Below are positions 26,674 to 38,620 of a stretch of 64,000 nt of DNA, one piece after another (positions within the stretch are counted from its first letter, which is position 1; every line of letters starts with the position of its first letter). The DNA is from Tubiluchus corallicola (taxonomy: Eukaryota; Priapulida; Priapulimorpha; Priapulimorphida; Tubiluchidae). The notes beneath the pieces were generated by a model. It saw only the letters and a list, made by a program, of their open reading frames with translations, did not search any database and was not told where the DNA came from. Location: positions 1-64,000 of the forward strand of contig JAQGDQ010000352.1 of assembly GCA_030141605.1 (NCBI GenBank). The letters are read 5' to 3'. The position numbers were made by a program, and so were the translations under genes.

Positions 26674-26877
26674 GTTGCATCATTGCAAATTAGACCGGCT
26701 GCTACTGTGTATTTTGAGCCGTTAGACTTGTCCCACGCCTTGTTGCATCATTGCAAATCAGATCAGCCGCTACGGTGTATTTTGTACCGTTAGACTTGTC
26801 CCACGTCTTGTTGCATCATTGCAAATTAGATCGGCCACTGCGGTATATTTTGTACCGTTAGACTTGTCCAACTTTTT
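26674..26877. repeat. 68-bp minisatellite, three copies
   Basis: Units start with GTTGCATCATTGCAAAT at 26674, 26742 and 26810. Each continues through a GATCGGCC-like block and TATTTTG..CCGTTAGACTTGTCC. Copies differ by a handful of substitutions. Each unit contains TTGCATCATTGCAA, an imperfect palindrome. Confidence 0.88.
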
Positions 26878-27570
26878 GTAAGTCAGCACTAAAGCAAATA
26901 AACCATTCGCGCGCTTATGTTCTACTAAATTATTAAACACTGGTCCAAATCAGAACAGCATTAAAATTTTACCAAGTTGAAGTACAACTGCAACAGCTTC
27001 CCGCCCCCATGAAAAACTATAACCCCACGAAAAACTATATAAGAACGTATACAATGAATGATTACTGTTACCAGTAAATGTAGTATTTTTACTGTTTGCG
27101 TCAAAGCAAATATTGCCAAAAAAATCTCGCACAAGACAGAGTTTATCTTAAGCACAAGTTCGCTTTGATCTGATCATCGTATGCTCGCAGGCATGAGATG
27201 AGCGTGTTCATAGTTACTTAGAATAAATATAGTAGAAACTAACAAAATCAAGAGTTTGTGATTTCAAAGCATAAATGTTTTGTTTAACTTTTAAGAAAAA
27301 TTCAAAATTCGAGTCAATCATTATACCTAAATTGTTGTATTTTATTAATGACAGTGGTTTTAACTTAAAATTTAAATGTAGTTGCACTTTGTGTTTTAAT
27401 CACAATGTAAAACGTGCTGTCAGCAAATCATTATGATTTTGTAAGAAACTACTACATGTAGCATACTAATCCTTTTATAAGTCTTATCGTTGTGTATATA
27501 TACTTTGCACATGCACCATTGCACGTGTGAAGCATCGACTTTAGATGCGAATAAAATACAGTAAATACTA

Positions 27571-27952
<382 letters not shown>

Positions 27953-28813
27953 ACCGCACATGCAGACAAGTCACGGTCTCAGTGACCAACAGAAAATCCG
28001 CGCTTGGGCAATTTAGAGGATCTAACACGCAAGAACAAAATTTAAGAACGACTGATCCGACTAATTCTCCAATCAATCTACCAATAACAAGTGCACAGCA
28101 TAATACAAAGAATATAGCAAGCTCCACCTTCCTATGACTAGTATATCGTGAAGTGTGTTTTTCAATAACCAAAAAAGCTTGATTGCCAGGCGGCTTGCAT
28201 GTGTTGCATCAGCGCAAAAACCCCTGCTTCTACTCCTCCTCATCCTAATTGTTACGGTTTTAAATTTTGATACGTAAACTGAGGGCACGAAAAAATAACC
28301 ATCATTGTTTCTATTGTAACACGTCTAAAATGAATTAAACACGAGATCGAGTTGGTCTGATGACTTACAGGTGTTATGATGGCACGTGCATGTTGGTTGG
28401 TGTTTGCGTGTTACATCATTTATTGCCACATCCTGGCATCATAGTTTAAAGTCTTGGTTATTGGCACGGTTCCAAGACATTGTGCAAACTGTAAACGTAG
28501 GCTGGAGACAGTTTGTCTGCAATGGTTCGCGTACGTTCAAATATTATGCGTCTTTAGCTATCAACAAGTTAAGAAGAGCCAAACTTTAATTTTAAAATTA
28601 GTTGCACCAATGTATTTACGTGTGAAAAGAGAAGAAAATAATAAGTAGTGGAAAGGAAAAGAGAAAGGAGAACAGAAGCAAGAGAGAAAAAGAAAGGAAG
28701 ACGGTTTCAAAAATTTTAGTTTAAAAACATTTAATATTACAAAGCACATAGGCCTACTGCATTCCTGTGTATTTTCAAAACTTCAGTTAGTTTTGTCATC
28801 TCCTTCGTCGTCA

Positions 28814-28817
28814 TAAT

Positions 28818-28883
<66 letters not shown>

Positions 28884-28918
28884 TACCATCATTACCATCG
28901 TCGCTATCATCATCATCA
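28814..28918. repeat. (ATC)n microsatellite
   Basis: A nearly pure ATC run of about 70 bp with imperfect edges. It lies inside duplication copy A and is absent at the equivalent place in copy B, so it expanded or arose after the duplication. Confidence 0.95.
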
Positions 28919-29103
28919 AATCATTGCTGTCACTAAGCTAGCATATACTTTAATTACTATTAGGCCGGTTAGGTCTACTCTTTGAATTAAAGCTTGATAG
29001 TTTGATTTAGTTTAATTTCTTCCTGACTGGAAACGATTGTTAACGTTATCATATTCCAGTAGTTGTTTTTGAGCTTTTGGAATTAGGGATTAAAAATTTG
29101 CCC

Positions 29104-29247
29104 TGGACTGGCAAATTGGATTTTATCTTGTCCTGCCTTAGTTATGCTGTGGGCCTCGGAAATATATGGAGGTTCCCTTATTTGTGCAACATTAACGGCG
29201 GAGGTATCTTCCTGATTTCCTGTTTTTCTGGTACCTCCACTTGTTGA
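29104..29247 (+). pseudogene. SLC6-family transporter fragment, transmembrane 1 (copy A)
   Basis: Translates [19 protein letters not shown] followed by [20 protein letters not shown]. This is the invariant first transmembrane segment of sodium- and chloride-coupled SLC6 transporters, including the GLGN.WRFPY sodium-binding stretch. The frame then runs into unrelated residues and a TGA at 29245-29247. There is no usable start codon and no donor site at the expected place, so it cannot encode a transporter. It is the counterpart of the copy at 32873-33148. Confidence 0.88.
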
Positions 29248-29554
29248 GGGGTCTCCAGACTCCAGAGATTAAGTGAAATTTATTTACTGTGAAAAGTTAA
29301 TTAGTACTATGAACAGTATATTTTATGATATACGTTAAAATACCGGTGATTTATTGAAATTTGCACGTATTATATTTAATATTTCAAAAACTTATTTTAT
29401 TTTGTAAACATGAGAATATCTCTTCTCTTTTTGTTGTGTCTGACTTCCAACCATCTATGTGGACCTATTGTTGGCATTATGTTGTAGAAGTTGAATAAAT
29501 TGATTTGAAGAATCCAACATTCGTGCTTTTATGAATTGTCACTGGGGGGGGGGC

Positions 29555-29970
29555 AGTTATGCTGTGAGCCTCGGAAATATGTGGAGGTTTCCTTATTTGT
29601 GCTACATTAATGGCGGAGGTGTTTTCCTGATACCATATGCTACTATGCTGTTTTTCACTAGACTTCCACTATTTTTTATGGAATTATCATTTGGTAAGTA
29701 TGCCAGTCGTGGTCCCATTGAAGTATGAAAGGCGTACCTCTAATGAAAGGTGTTGGATATGGCATGTTCATTGTCTCATGTTTTATTGGTGTTTATTACA
29801 ACATAATCATTGCCTTCTACCTTTTTGCTTCCTTTACAAGTAAATTACCATGGGATTCTTGTGAGAATCCACGGAACTCTTTAGCCTGCAACAGGTTTAG
29901 ATCAGAAAACTGCCTCGCTGTCAGCTTTACTACTATCAATCTATTATCGCTCTACTGTTGTGCCATTTAA
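29555..29970 (+). pseudogene. SLC6-family transporter fragment, transmembrane 1-3, broken frame
   Basis: Begins [20 protein letters not shown] and continues through [21 protein letters not shown] (transmembrane 2) and [13 protein letters not shown], where TGA (29726-29728) replaces the family's conserved tryptophan codon. One frame over, from 29725, the homology resumes with VPLMKGVGYGMFIVSCFIG and FYLFASFTSKLPWDSCEN (transmembrane 3 and the start of extracellular loop 2), fading after about 29895. So it has a nonsense mutation plus a frameshift and lacks the other nine transmembrane segments. Its left edge follows a run of eleven G directly after duplication copy A, which suggests a rearranged junction. 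It is a decayed partial gene and not a transporter. Confidence 0.88.
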
Positions 29971-32542
29971 AGCAGGGCTAGCAATGTTTATCAAAATATT
30001 TCTTTGAAATTAAAAAAAAACTTTTTCATTTCATGTTTTTCTGGTTTTCCTCCATGTTTGAAACAATTTTTGTTTTGTTTTTTTATCACTGATTTTTATT
30101 TAAACTCACAAACTTTACAATCTATCTTAAAATATTCAAAAATTAGCAGGCATTCACATTTATAAAATTCGGAACAGGATTATTATTACTAAAATACAGA
30201 TCGAATAAAAATCACTGTCTTGGCTGTTTGCCAAAAATCTCAAATTACAGTGATATAATGTTCTTGGTTTTGAAAACGCCCCTGTAAGTTAAGCCTGTTG
30301 TGCAACCAGTGAAATGACCATAAATTTTATTTTTTTCTTCTTTTTAATGCTATGAAATGTTTTGTTCTAAGTTTCACAGCACTGCGCTCTTAATTTGACC
30401 TCTATACTACTTTTCGTGAAAAATTGAAAATGCTTTTTTATTGCGGGATTGAGAATCAATATAACGTACTTTTCAAATGCAGCAATTTGATGAGAAATGG
30501 TCACTGATAAGTCAAAATGACTTTCCAGATCATCAAATTTAAGTTTTTCTTAGATGTACGTTGAAATTGTGTTCAATTAATCACCGAGATGGCAGAAAAA
30601 TTAAAATATTTTGAGCATGAAAAACATGTTACGAATGAAAAAACACTGCTTGTTTGTTTATGATTACGAAAACAATTATGAAAAATATTTTGCTAGCCCC
30701 GATTTGAAGCGACGTGTCAAGTTAGCATTAATACGTACATCAAATGAATTATTAGCAAGCTCGTGCAACATGTTAAAACATGTCTAGATGTTAACAAAAA
30801 ATTATGAAAGTAGCGAAATCAGGGAGAGCTGAAAAGTAAATTTAATTACAATGAGTAGTGTAATTAAGTGGAAACAGAAACTTAATCACAACTGCGTCAA
30901 TTTGAAAATAACAGCCTTATTTGGAACTGAGTCTTACCTGCTATTTTCCTTGTATAATTAGCTTTCTTTCGGGTTCGCGATCACTTCTCAACCACAACAC
31001 ACTTCCTTCTGTGGCTGAAGACAAGTTAAATACGAACTTTAACAGCCTTATTAGCTCTGCATTTTGCTAAACACATTTGTAAAGCGTTCTCGGTAGCAAG
31101 TCTAGACAAGTCAAATTTCGCGCAAGCATTAGTGTAATTTTCTCTGTTGTCAGTAAATGTGTGCTGAACACATGTCAGCGAATCTGAAAGTTACGCCTAT
31201 GCATAGACACAGACCAATCAGAGAATGTTATGTTATTTACGCCCCAATAGTGGTGATTTTGGTTGGACGAGGCCTGGGGGTGAGTAATAGTCGACGTAGT
31301 AATGATAAGAGACTGGGCCTGTAGCTTGCGCCATCTATCGAGCGAAGCAAAAACTTCAATTTACAGTTCTCTAAATAAGTTTTACAGCCTCACGTATAAA
31401 TACAAACAGCGGAATAAGGCAACACTCTAGCACAAGGGGGGGGGGGGGTATTTGAAATGATTTTTGCAGCAGAAAAACATAAACAGAACAATTTGTACAG
31501 TAATAAACTCACTATTGCCGTTAAACTAGACATTATTTCATTTTTTATTTGTATACTATTGTACACAGTATAATCATAAAAACACCTCCAGAATTATCAC
31601 GAGAAGCTATTTGAACACTACTAAAATCATTCAAACAGAGCTTTGCTTTGACAACTAATAACATTTTTCAGTAAGTAGCCTTCGTTTGTGTAAACACCGC
31701 GATGTGAAGCATTTCTGCAGAACATTTGATACATTATTAGCTAAATAGTTAATTTAGGCAATAGTGAGTTTATAGTAACTGCCGTGCGTATCCTCACGTA
31801 AATGTCACTTCAAACTGATTTTCTTGCACAGAGCTCAGTTCATAACCTGGTCTGACGAATAGTTTTCAAACTGTGAGTGCAGTATCAAAGCAATCAGAAG
31901 AAATTATTGCATCATCATGAAGCAATAAGCCGTCTTGCTCTGAACGATTACTGCATGGTACCATGGTCTGGATATGAGACCAAAGGTTGACATGTGCTTT
32001 GAGCATACGCCTTTGCGTTGCACTGCATGCATTAAATTGGATATTAATTTTCCCTGCACATTATATTTCTATTCAGCGTTGTTTACTTTTAAGATACTAA
32101 ATGAATGTGTACGAATAAGTTTTATGTAGCAAGCTGTCGCTGTGGCCGTGGTGCAAACTGAACAAACTTGACAATGATGAGTCATCGTAAACCAAATGGC
32201 GCAATCAAAATTCATTATTATTAAACTGCATTTTTAATTTGAATTTTAATCACCAACTTCATTTTATTTTTAAAGTATTTTTAAACGATTTTTTTCTATA
32301 AGAATACATACATTGAATATAGCCAATTATCAAGATGTTTTCCGTTTACACTAAACGTGTGTTAATTCATGTACATATATTGTATCAAAGTATGGATAAA
32401 TGTAATTTCGTACTTTTAACGCTTTTAGTAAGTAAGTGAAGTAGTGTTACCACTATTACACGTACAGGAATGTTTTAGCAGGATCTTGCTATGTATGTAC
32501 AGTGCTGGACTAAGGCATGGGCCTTACGGGCTGCATCTCAGA
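29971..32542. other. Intergenic region between SLC6 relics, no supported gene
   Basis: No further SLC6 exon, other coding exon or delimitable element was recognised. A run of 13 G lies at 31436-31448. Confidence 0.5.
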
Positions 32543-33445
32543 TGCAGAGAAAAAGAAAAGAAGGCGATTTCAAAAATTTTTGTTGAAAAACATTTAATAT
32601 TACAAAACACATATGCCTACTGCGTTCCTGTGTACTTTCAAAACTTCAGTTAGTTTTGTCATCTTCTGATGACAATTGTTAACGTAAACATTCCAGTTTA
32701 GCTGTTTGTGAGCTTTTGGAATTAGGGGTTAAAAATTTTTTACGCTTGACGTCCGGTTGCGCTTGGTAGTAAGAAGTCTAATTATAACTATATGAAATAG
32801 ACATCTGAACCGAGGAACTGATTCAGTGAATAGACCATCGAGTTAAGAAGGAGGAAAAGCGACGCCAGGCTAATGATGAATCGACTAGAATCTCAAGCTT
32901 ATATAACACAGCATGACTTAGAAGATGGAGACCTTGAGCCAGATGAAGACGAAAGTGATACATCTTGTGATGAAAACAGAGAAAGAGGCAACTGGACTGG
33001 CAAATTGGACTTTATCTTGTCCTACCTTAGTTATGCTGTGGGCCTCGGAAATATTATATGGAGATTCCCTTGTTTATGCTACGTTAACAGCGGAGGTATT
33101 TTCCTGATACCTCCGCTTGCTGAGGGGTCTCCTGACTCCAGAGATTAAGTGAAATTTATTTACTGTGAAGAGTTAATTAGTACCACGAACAGTGTATTTT
33201 ATGATATACGTTAAAATACCGATGATTTATTGAAATTTGTACGTATTGTATTTAATATTTAAAAAACTTTAAAATATTTAAATATTTTAAATTTATTTTA
33301 GTTTTGTAAACATGGGAATATCTCTTCTCTTTTTGTTGTGTAATCTTGCACCCATTTATGTGGGCCTAATGTTGGCATTATGTTGTAGAATGAATAAACT
33401 GATTTAAAGAATCCAACATTCATGCTTTTATTAATTGTCCCTGGG
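32543..33445 (+). repeat. Segmental duplication, copy B (contains SLC6 fragment)
   Basis: The diverged partner of 28685-29547, in the same orientation about 3.9 kb away. Differences are scattered substitutions, absence of the ATC microsatellite, and the extra block from about 32740 to 32990 that includes the SLC6 start codon. Confidence 0.85.
32873..33148 (+). pseudogene. SLC6-family N-terminal exon-like fragment (copy B)
   Basis: Open frame of 91 codons: an acidic cytoplasmic N-terminus (about 45 residues), then [20 protein letters not shown] and [21 protein letters not shown]. It aligns with the start of SLC6 transporters through transmembrane 1. Compared with the family and with the two other copies it carries a one-codon insertion (an extra isoleucine in the GNIW sodium-site stretch) and a glycine-to-serine change in the NGGG motif. 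After FLIP the frame continues into unrelated residues and stops. No GT donor follows, and no downstream SLC6 exon is found in the same orientation within several kilobases. It is most likely a relic, although a transcribed truncated protein cannot be ruled out. Confidence 0.8.
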
Positions 33446-35290
33446 GGCCAGGAGGCCACACATAAGAAGTCCAAATCAGGCCGTGTGTATACTGCATAAA
33501 AGTTAATGCTATATAAATGGTTTATTGGCCCTAGCTATGAATCATAATTTCAGAGATTATTTCATTACTTGAATATGCCATGAAGTATTGGTTCATGGTA
33601 CATCATTATCTTGTCTCTGCCTGTATTTGTTCGTACTTTGTTCAAAGATATTTTATAGTTTTATAGATAGCAAGCAGGGAATCCGCTGCATAGAACAGTC
33701 TCTGCTATCAAACTACGTACTTGGAGCCAGCAGGTGAATAAATTATGATAATTTTATCAGTAAAGTAGAACACCAATATTTTGATTGGTTACCTTTGCTG
33801 GTCAATCGACTGCCGTGAATTGAGAATTGCGAGTCCATAGTCCAGGATGGTTAAGCCTATTCCTGCGACATAAGCTCTAATCGCTTCCTGAAAGAAATTT
33901 TCGCTTCTTAGAAAAATAAAAACCTGTTGCGAACAAATTTATTTGTTAGCCACAAAAAATTTAATCACAGAAAGGAAGGTCGTCAAAATAATACATGTTG
34001 AAGTAAAAGAATCAATAGAAGGCAGGTCTTGAAAGACTTGTGGAAAATAATACGCAATGAAACGATCGTTAGCGTTAACAATCAACATGTTAATTTGTTA
34101 TACTAGTAGTTAAAGTAGTTATATTACTTAGTGTTAAATTCCTACAGGCTGGCTCTTTCATGTATTGATTCGTAATTAACGCGTGTAACTTATAAGATGA
34201 CAATGTCTACAAAAAATTAGTATACTTATTTTTATTAAAATCGCAAAACAACGTAAGATGAGACTAGAAGTACCCAATATTTGCAAGTCATGCTCAAGGA
34301 CTACTATAAAATGATGTACTTTTTCTGTAAATCTCTTCTAATTCTGCAATCAATCTTATCTTTATACATCTTCTTGAAACAAGAAGTATGTAATATTTGC
34401 AAGTCATGCTCAGTGCTACTGTAAGTGACGTAAATGTTCTGTAAATTTGTTTTTAATTACGCAATTCGTCTTATCTTTAGGGTGAGACTAGAAATGCTCC
34501 ATATTTGCAGATGCCCAGGTGCTACACCTTAGTGTTATACTTTGCAATAGATAAATAACTTTGTTATAAGACAGATACTTTGTTATACGCTGCGTTTAAT
34601 AGATGGAGTCCGCCGATCGGTAGAAACCAGATTGTGTGAATATGACGCTGTCCAAAACGAAGAGCACATGCCCAAAAAACCGAAAATGTTCAGAATCCAA
34701 TTCAGGAATGTAAATTTTTCTAATATTGTTGATGTATTTGAAAATAAACACACGTTTAAAATCTGTTATGAAGCATTGAAGTTATTTGCGTATTGTATAA
34801 TGTTATTTTGAGTCTAGGTCACTGTCTTTCGTCAAGCAAAAATTAATCATTCATAAAGTTTTGTACCAATACATGGCTAGAGATTATTTACAGACTTGTT
34901 ATATACAGTATTATATTTTTATGACGTAATATATAGGCATAGAATTGGTGTACTTAACTATATAGCACATTGCATTTGTTTTGTCTTTGTTGTTCTCGAT
35001 GTGTCATTTTGGTAATGTATTTTTTGGTTACATTATTTTTCTGGTTACCCTTTGTTATAGTGTATTAGTCTCGCACCATGTAGAATCATAGTAAATAAAC
35101 TAAGTAACAAACTAATTAATGTCTGCAAGTTTTTTCTAATTCTTCAGTTCGTCTTATTTTGATGTTGAAACAAGAACTAAAAGAGGAGTCTAATAACAGT
35201 GCTTCCCAAGTGGTGGGCAGTGCTCACTTTCCAGGTGGACTATGCAATTTAATAAACATATTTTTTTGTGAATTACGGAAAAGTTCTGTC
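33446..35290. other. Intergenic region with diverged tandem duplication
   Basis: No gene seen. At 34255-34545 a roughly 110-125-bp unit (AGACTAGAA..., ATATTTGCAAGTCATGCTCA, CTGTAAAT, CAAT..TCTTATCTTTA) occurs two to three times in tandem with divergence. A related piece lies near 35115-35180. Confidence 0.6.
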
Positions 35291-35558
35291 TAAAGCGGCA
35301 TTTATCAGATCTCCAGAATGCGTTAAGTGGCATTTGCCAGACGTCCCGAATGCGTTATGCGTTACTGCGTTGCGTTAAGTGGCATATGCTATACGTCCGT
35401 ATTAGTGCGAATACAACTGCGTATAAACAATCTAATAGGAGTGGCTGCAGAAAAAATAACGCAATAACGCAGATCTGATAAACGGCTCCACTAAAAACAA
35501 TGTAAAGTGATTTTCACGCAATAACGAGCATTCCGGATGCCTAGTAAACGCGGCTTAA
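35291..35558. mobile_element. TTAA-ended miniature inverted-repeat element, copy 1
   Basis: The right end read on the minus strand is TTAAGCCGCGTTTACTAGGC, and the left end is TAAAGCGGCATTTATCAGAT. The left side holds two more tandem copies of the terminus (TTAAGTGGCATTTGCCAGAC and TTAAGTGGCATATGCTATAC), so the terminal sequence is reiterated. The interior is rich in AATAACGCA. The same termini bound 39698-39874. A TTAA at the end recalls piggyBac-type target sites, but the class is not proven. Confidence 0.75.
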
Positions 35559-35840
35559 GAGTGGAAAAAGATAAAAATTTCATTTAAGCAGAATTTTCGT
35601 TCCTCATCATTTATTTATTACTTGTAAAGAAACTGTGAACAACATGCATATTTGAAGTGTGCCGTAACGTTTTCTTCCCGAAGTCCACTGCGCCCAAAAG
35701 GTTGAGAGCCCTTCACCTGACATTTGCGTACCATGCCAATCGGGTCCGACTCGCCGCGACCATTTTATGCTAATGCTGGATTCCAGTTTGCAGTTCCGAA
35801 CTGTTTTAAAATTTTAAAACAGCTAACGCTGATTTTACTT

Positions 35841-35935
35841 GTTTGTATGTCTCACACCCCTCTTTCTCTCTTTCTCTTCTCTGTTTCTCCCCTCTCTCTT
35901 TCTCCCTCTCTGCCTCTCTTCCCTTCTTTTTCATC
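35841..35935. repeat. CT-rich low-complexity tract
   Basis: An imperfect pyrimidine tract of CTCT/TTCT/CCTC units. The serine- and leucine-rich open frame across it is not taken as a gene. Confidence 0.8.
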
Positions 35936-36049
35936 TCATTCTTTGCTCAGTATTGAGTACGGTTTAAAGTACCGTCATCTCTATTTGTTGCCCTCCCGAT
36001 CTTGCCCTCCCCCTTTGTCCCTTTTCTTTTTCATATTTTCATACTGTTT

Positions 36050-36190
36050 CTAGTGGTTACGCAACCGTTTTTCGTCTGGGAGGTAGTGAGTTCGATACTG
36101 CGGTCAGGTCATATCAAAGACTTTAAAAGTGGTACGTGCTGTTGCCCTGCTTAGCGTGTGGTCGCTAGATTAAAAGTGAGGTAATAACAA
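36050..36190 (+). mobile_element. tRNA-headed SINE, truncated copy
   Basis: An A-box-like TAGTGGTTACGC and a B-box-like GAGTTCGATACTG at tRNA spacing, followed by a body block GACTTTAAAAGTGG...GTTGCCCTGCTTAGC that corresponds to the body of the minus-strand SINE at 57945-58215. The tail is missing. Confidence 0.72.
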
Positions 36191-36436
36191 TCTTTGTTAT
36201 GTAGGTGTAGTTTGTTATTTACAATTAGCGATAAAAGCCTCGTTGGTGGTTTGTGTTATCTGTTGAATGTGAAGCCAACCCTTTGCTTGTGCTATTTGTC
36301 TTTACTTCTAACTGTACGTGTCAATCAAGAAATTACTTCAGCGATTCGGTGTATCAAATTTCTGTGTACGGGGATCCCCTCAACACGGTTCTAGGAATTA
36401 ATATCACGCGATCATTACATTAAGTCAATATGCTTA

Positions 36437-36540
36437 ATACAAACCGGGAATCCCCTACACGCAAAAAAAGGCAACCTAACACAAGAAGTAGAAAGAAAAC
36501 CGGAAAAGTAATAGGTAATAAAACCCGCTAATTTATTTAT
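36437..36540 (+). repeat. Direct repeat, copy 1 (CCGGGAATCCCC family)
   Basis: AAACCGGGAATCCCC, then AAAAAAGG, CTAACACAAGA.GTAGAAA, AAAC.GG and a CTAATT end. The same order recurs at 37188-37290, about 750 bp away. Confidence 0.7.
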
Positions 36541-37187
36541 TTTCATAAGAGTTTTCGATTTTTCTTTTACGTGAAAAAAGGCAAGCCTCAGAAGTTACAG
36601 ATGCATTCCTAATTCGACAATTTCTTCACGCGCCACAAATGATACTGCCGATATTTACGCAAGTCATACTGATAGGAAACATTTTATGGAACTTATGGAA
36701 TACATAAATATTTCGAAGTGTCTACATCACATTTTGAAAAAGCAGATAAGGCGATGATAAGACAGGTAAACATCCGTTTCAGTCGTACTTCTTTTTCCAG
36801 TGAAAACCGTGCTAGTCATTCAATGTCACGTGATTTGACGTCTCGAAAATTTTAAACTGTGATTATTATTAATTAATAAGTCCCATCCTAATGTCTCCTA
36901 TCTAAAGGGCAAATTACACCACCAATATAAAAATGCCGGATTTTCCAATACCTTAAATCACCACTTTCGTTAAGCGAATGAGCAATTTTAAATATGTCAA
37001 TGAAACTGCAGCAATCCTCTTCGCGCGTGATCAAAAGCACCGTATTTAGCTTTTAAGTAATATTTGGTAATGTACTAGTTGTTTTAACTAGAATGCTATC
37101 TTATATAAGTGTATATACCCCGCATACCATTATTACTTCAATGCTTATGTAATTCCAGCAAGCCAAGTGACATGTCCTTTCCTTTAA

Positions 37188-37290
37188 TAGAAACCGGGAA
37201 TCCCCATCGTACAAAAAAGGGAAAGCTAACACAAGACGTAGAAATAAAACGGGCAAAACAATGCTTTAAAATCCACTAATTCATTGACAT
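37188..37290 (+). repeat. Direct repeat, copy 2 (CCGGGAATCCCC family)
   Basis: Same block order as 36437-36540 with several substitutions. A short related GGGAATCCCCTACTGATG piece is also present near 24330. Confidence 0.7.
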
Positions 37291-37421
37291 AAAGCCGAAA
37301 GACCGTCGCTCATTTGATAGACAACATTGTCTTGAACAGTGTTGTTATTTTAACATTACACTGAGGCTTACTCAATTTTATTATAATGAATGAACCATTT
37401 TAATGACAAATAAAGAATTAA

Positions 37422-37422
<1 letters not shown>

Positions 37423-37459
<37 letters not shown>

Positions 37460-37463
37460 TATA
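37423..37463. repeat. (TA)n microsatellite
   Basis: About 40 bp of TA dinucleotides with two interruptions. Confidence 0.9.
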
Positions 37464-37938
37464 TTAGGCCAAACGACTGTATAGCGACTTAGACAACAGT
37501 ATGTATTGACTTACATATCCTGCGCATCTCAGACTTACCCTTTGCCATTTAGCATTTACTATCTCTGCAACCGTAATGTAGTCTTTGGCACATCAGGCTA
37601 ATCGGTTTTTCACATAAAAATGTCAGTATTGACAATTAACAAATCAGAGCTTAAAAGGAACATCTTCCATGTTCGCAGGAACAGTGACAGGAAACAAGGA
37701 GATGGAAGTTTATAGTAAGATCCATCTTTGCGGTAGCATGTTTGGTGATTGCAGCCACTTAGCTAGGTACATAACAATTTTTACATTTACAGAAATACAT
37801 CTTGAGCATTTTTTACATTTACGTGACATACACCGGGTGAAATCTGCAGCCTATAATTTTTTTAACAAATTATGAATGTAATTACAGGCAACTAATGAAC
37901 TATTTACCTATATTATAAACCGCACTGCTCGTTTATGT

Positions 37939-38620
37939 TTAAAAGTACACACGAGTACAAAGCAAACATTCCATGAATTTGTATATATCATCAAAATTAC
38001 CGATTAAATCTCGAAAGTTACAATTTTCAACATTACATAATTTACATGCCAATGCTGTTGTTCTTTTGTAATTCAAAATGAAATGTTTTTCATCCTCAAT
38101 TAGTAGCATAGGTTTACAGAACTCACATAATCTATCTTCTCTAAGTTTAATTGCCAACAACCTTTTTTCGACAGCTAAATTGTACAATATTTTTGCAAGC
38201 ATTAGTAAACAATTTTCTCTTATCATAAAACCCTAATACGAAATCTGGATTAATATTTGCATAGTACACGTATTTTGACTTGCTTGAGATGTATGCAATT
38301 CTTTAAACCTTATCCCATTCGCTTTCTGTTAGCTGCAGTTCTGCACTTATCAACAAGAAATTTATAATAGGTTGCACATTTATAGCTGGTTCTGAGATGG
38401 GCAGTGTAAGCTTAACCCGTTTAGCATATCTTCACTATTCCGTTTATTGATATTATTCCAAAAATTAATTTGTCTTTGTTAAATTGAGGAATCTAATGAG
38501 GGTATACAACAATCAAACAGTACTATATCATTAGTAACCGACCATCTGATCCCAACCATACTTTTAACCATTTTCATATACTCTGTTTTTAGCAGATGGC
38601 GTGCTGCAATTTTCGGTAAA
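37939..38620 (-). mobile_element. Non-LTR retrotransposon fragment, C-terminal region
   Basis: The minus strand encodes, across several frame breaks, WNNINKRNSEDMLNG (from about 38450) and then an open stretch LAIKLREDRLCEFCKPMLLI followed by EDEKHFILNYKR, CKLCNVENCNFRDLIG and DDIYKFMECLL. The R.C.FC...EDE.HF...C pattern is the cysteine/histidine region that follows the reverse transcriptase in several LINE families. Stops and frameshifts make it inactive. It might belong to the same family as 15775-16500, but the two fragments do not overlap. Confidence 0.75.

Larger units (their letters stand above)
28685..29547 (+). repeat. Segmental duplication, copy A (contains SLC6 fragment)
   Basis: Collinear with 32543-33445. 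Shared blocks include GTTTCAAAAATTTT...CATTTAATATTACAAA, GCGTTCCTGTGTA-type sequence, CAAAACTTCAGTTAGTTTTG, GAGCTTTTGGAATTAGGG, the SLC6 transmembrane 1 exon, GACTCCAGAGATTAAG, ATGATATACGTTAAAATACC and AATATCTCTTCTCTTTTTG. Copy A carries an extra (ATC)n microsatellite and lacks the 5' coding segment present in copy B. Confidence 0.85.
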
